From assembly GCA_963825565.1 (NCBI GenBank), contig CAWGTW010000003.1:175699-239698 (forward strand): a stretch of 64,000 bases of DNA, in the 5' to 3' direction. The notes beneath the pieces are model-generated. The model did no database searches. It was not told the DNA's origin and saw only the letters and a list, made by a program, of their open reading frames with translations. Shown piece after piece: positions 61,380 to 64,000 of the stretch; position 1 is the stretch's first letter; the number at the start of each line of letters is the position of its first letter. Source of the DNA: JBFGCT01 sp963825565 (GTDB taxonomy: Bacteria > Actinomycetota > Acidimicrobiia > Acidimicrobiales > Ilumatobacteraceae). The translations under genes and the position numbers were made by a program.

Positions 61380-64000
61380 TCAGAAGTCGATTTCGATGCC
61401 CATCGACGACCGGGTGGGTGTCGGTGGCGTCGGCGGTTGCAGTTCGAGTCCTCGTCGCTGCGCCCACTCGGCGAGCGGCGCAGCGAGTTGGTTGATGCCG
61501 GGTCGGTCGTCGTGGTCGGCGAACGTGGCGGCGATCTCGACCAGGACGGTGTCGTACAGGTTGCGACCGTTGGCCCAGTGCTTCCATTGGTCGAGGGCGT
61601 GGCAGAGGCGCCGAGCGTCTCGGGCGACGCCTTCGAGGTCGTTGAATTGGTCGAACATCCGCCGGGTCGAGTCCATGCGGTGGTGATCGTCGATCACGTT
61701 GCGGAGCTGGTTGACTCGTCGACGTGTCGGCGCCGCGAGTTCCTCGGCCCGGTTGAGTCGATCGGTGGCGACAGCGAGGACGTCGCTGGCTGCGTCGACG
61801 TCGCGGCGAGCCGATCGACGGTGTATCCGACCGGCACGCCGCAGTTCATCTTGGGCCTTGCGCAATTCCGACTGCGCTTCGTTGACGATGCGTTCGGCGG
61901 CGTCGACCCGCTCGGCGAACGGTGCGTGTGCCTCCTGCGCCGCGGGCAGCTCGTGACGGGCCAATGCAACTCGCTCTCGGCCGGCGACGCGCTCGGTGTT
62001 GCGTTCATCGAGCCGTTGCTGTGCGACGCGCCGACCTTCTTCCGCCTCGGCGCGAACCTGGTCGAACCAGTCAGGTATCCGGACCCGCCGCTGCGGCACG
62101 CTGGCGGGAACGGTCGCTGCCAGGTTGCGGCGTTGCACCGTGGCGGGGATGTCGGCACGGTCGGAGAACAAGACGGCTTCGAGCACGGCTCGTGCTTCCG
62201 CGAGATCGTGGGTGTTGGTGACCACCAAGGCGAGGTTCTCGCGTTGACCGCGAGTCATTGCCATGTACAGGCCAGCGTCTCGTCGTCGCGTTGGTGGCAA
62301 GGGTGAGGCTCCGTTCCGGAGGTGTCGCCTTGCACGCCGGGTTCAGTGGTGGCATACGCGAGTTGCATGTGCTGGCGGACGTAGTGCACGCGGCAGGGTG
62401 ATGGTGCCGTGTCCGTCAAGACGGGTCACGGTCACATCACCTTCCTCGACAGTGTCGGTAGCGGTGACGGTCCAGCGTTCGCGATTCCGTACCGGCTCCC
62501 CAACCGAGGTGCGCAGGCGGCGTTCGTTGCGGCGCGTCGCCACCACGTCGCCGACCATCACCCACGCATCGTTGACCTGGGCGAGGGTCGCCTGGTCGAG
62601 TTCGCCGGTGTCGAGGCGGCGTTGCTGGATGTGGTCGTTGATCACGTTGACGTGCTCGGTGCGTGTCGTGATGATCGACAACGACTCACCCTCGCTCCGA
62701 CACTGCAGCCAGAGGTCGCCGATCGTGTCGAGATGCTCGGCGAACGTCCCCGCCCGAATCCGGCCGTGCGCTGCGTACGTGTTGAGGGCGGACGGGTTCC
62801 CGCGACGCAGCTCCAGCGACGCGGCCGCTTCCCACCGGTTCGTGAACCGGTGGAGATGCTGCAGCTCGACGTGGCGGCCGGTGTCGCACAACTCGAGGAA
62901 CATGCCTCCACGACCGACCGCTTGGAGCTGGTGCGGGTCACCGACCAGGCAGAGTCGCCACTGGCGTTGCTCTGCGTGGGTGACGAGGCGTGACAGGTCG
63001 GAGGTGTTCAACATGCCGGCCTCGTCAACGATCACCGTCATCCCCGGCCCTGCATCCCACCACGAGTCGTCGCTGTCTGGTCGGTCCAGTTCGTAGAGGA
63101 GCTTGGCAACCGTGTCAGCGACCATGCCCGTCTCGGTTTGCAGGACACGCGCCGCCTTCGCAGTCGGCGCCAACCCCATCACCGCACGCCGCTGTCCGTG
63201 GAGATCGGACACGGCAGCCTGCAACATACGAGTCTTGCCCGCCCCTGCCGGCCCCACCACCAACACCAACCGATCATCACCGGCAACCGCACTCGCCGAC
63301 GCGTACTGGCCGTCATCCAACGCGACATCGGTGATCGTGACCGACGGTTCCGGGTCATCGGAGTGGGCGTCGAGCGCCCAGGTCAGGATGTGTTCTTCCT
63401 GGGTGAGGACGTGCTCGCTGGTGGCCTGGTTCGTGATCGGCTCGATCCACACCGAGCGACCATCCGACCCCCTTCGTGCCGTGCCGTCGCCGACCGGGTC
63501 CAAATCGATACACGACTCCAACACCGTGTTCACCGACGCGTCAAGTGCTGCCGCCCAGCTGGCACCGTCGTGTCCGGGTTGTGGGGCCACGGTGTCGCAG
63601 ATGGTGCGCAGCACGTCCATCCGATTCCACGTCGACTGCCGCGACGCCAACGACTCCACCACCTCCGCCACATCCAGCGGCGACACCTCCATCGGCCGCT
63701 GCCGCGCCGCCTCGGCGATCGCAGAGGTGAGCGCGGCGGCGTCGATGCCCACGCTGGCGGCTTCGCGTTGCAAGCGTGTCCGCAGATCCGGCACGCCGAG
63801 GCCGGTCTTCTTGGAGCGGGTGTCGACGGCGGCTTCGCGTTCCATCGCCGCGTACTCGAAACCCGACGGGTCACGACCCTCACGGTCGAGGAAGTCGGCG
63901 AGCTTGTCCCCCATCTCCACATCGATCTCGCGGGCGCGCTTCGAGAACTGATCGAGGAGCTCGGCGGGGACGCCGCCGATTTCGGCTTGGCCGTTCACGA
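61380..64000 (-). CDS. MobF/TraI-type relaxase-helicase, C-terminal part, with two frameshifts
   Basis: The gene enters from the right edge. Visible are the region after the relaxase domain (GQAEIGGVPAELLDQFSKRA), a RecD-like helicase with Walker A VVGPAGAGKTRML and Walker B TVIVDEAGML, LVGDPHQLQAVGRGG, and a C-terminal coiled coil. Between 62301 and 62390 the frame shifts twice. One base extra near 62387 leads to YVRQHMQLAYATTEPGVQGD in the neighbouring frame, and a compensating shift near 62301-62330 restores the first frame before LYMAMTRGQRENLAL. Uncorrected, it splits at the TGA 62343-62345. Such proteins nick and unwind DNA for conjugation, so a conjugative element lies to the right. 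Confidence 0.82.

Overview
The window is high-GC DNA from an actinobacterium. The gene set suggests the class Acidimicrobiia (Ilumatobacter-like), but that is inference from gene families and GC-rich codon use, with no rRNA or marker tree to confirm it. Many genes have a -10-like TANNNT hexamer 6 to 9 bases before the start codon and no Shine-Dalgarno sequence, which points to frequent leaderless transcription. Several genes carry single-base frameshifts, so either the assembly has residual indels or these genes are decaying.

Bases 1-43130 look like chromosomal core. On the left are the end of a dGTPase-like gene, obg-proB, a leftward group (AAA+ ATPase, coiled-coil membrane protein, murJ, pspA), a divergent MoxR/VWA pair and a VWA lipoprotein. 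Bases 11935-22413 hold a tightly packed leftward purine operon, purSL-purQ-purC-purF-purDM-purN-guaB, in which PurD is fused to PurM and PurL carries a PurS-like N-terminus. After it come a membrane protein, a histidine phosphatase, a GMC oxidoreductase, an MBL hydrolase, a frameshifted lycopene cyclase, SURF1, a kinase-like gene, a DUF4262 gene, metX, an Fpg/Nei glycosylase, tRNA-Gly, a secreted PKD/RTX-type protein and a DUF4012 protein. Bases 38505-43082 are a complete long-chain olefin cluster, oleA-oleBC-oleD, with OleB and OleC fused.

At tRNA-Cys (43134-43208) an 8.76-kb integrative element is inserted. It is bounded by a 27-bp direct repeat of the tRNA 3' end (43182-43208 and 51939-51965) and encodes a tyrosine integrase, an excisionase-like HTH protein, a RepA-type ATPase and an HK97-fold capsid protein, but no portal, large terminase or tail genes. 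This is the profile of a phage satellite (compare the phiRv1/phiRv2-type elements of mycobacteria). A broken CO-dehydrogenase large-subunit fragment lies next to the tRNA, a second capsid 3' fragment lies behind the capsid gene, and an older integrase remnant lies just outside attR, so the site appears to be a repeated integration hotspot.

The most unusual gene follows at 52345-57063. It encodes a 1572-residue protein joining a SARP/BTAD regulator, a Ser/Thr kinase-like domain without its catalytic Asp, an nSTAND NTPase, one membrane segment and an extracellular solute-binding-protein domain. It is divergent from a LuxR-family regulator, and two tandem 19-bp repeats lie between them. I read it as a single-chain transmembrane ligand-to-gene-expression sensor. 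A cupin gene, a TetR/nitroreductase pair with two clear operators, and the 3' end of a MobF-type conjugative relaxase/helicase complete the right side.
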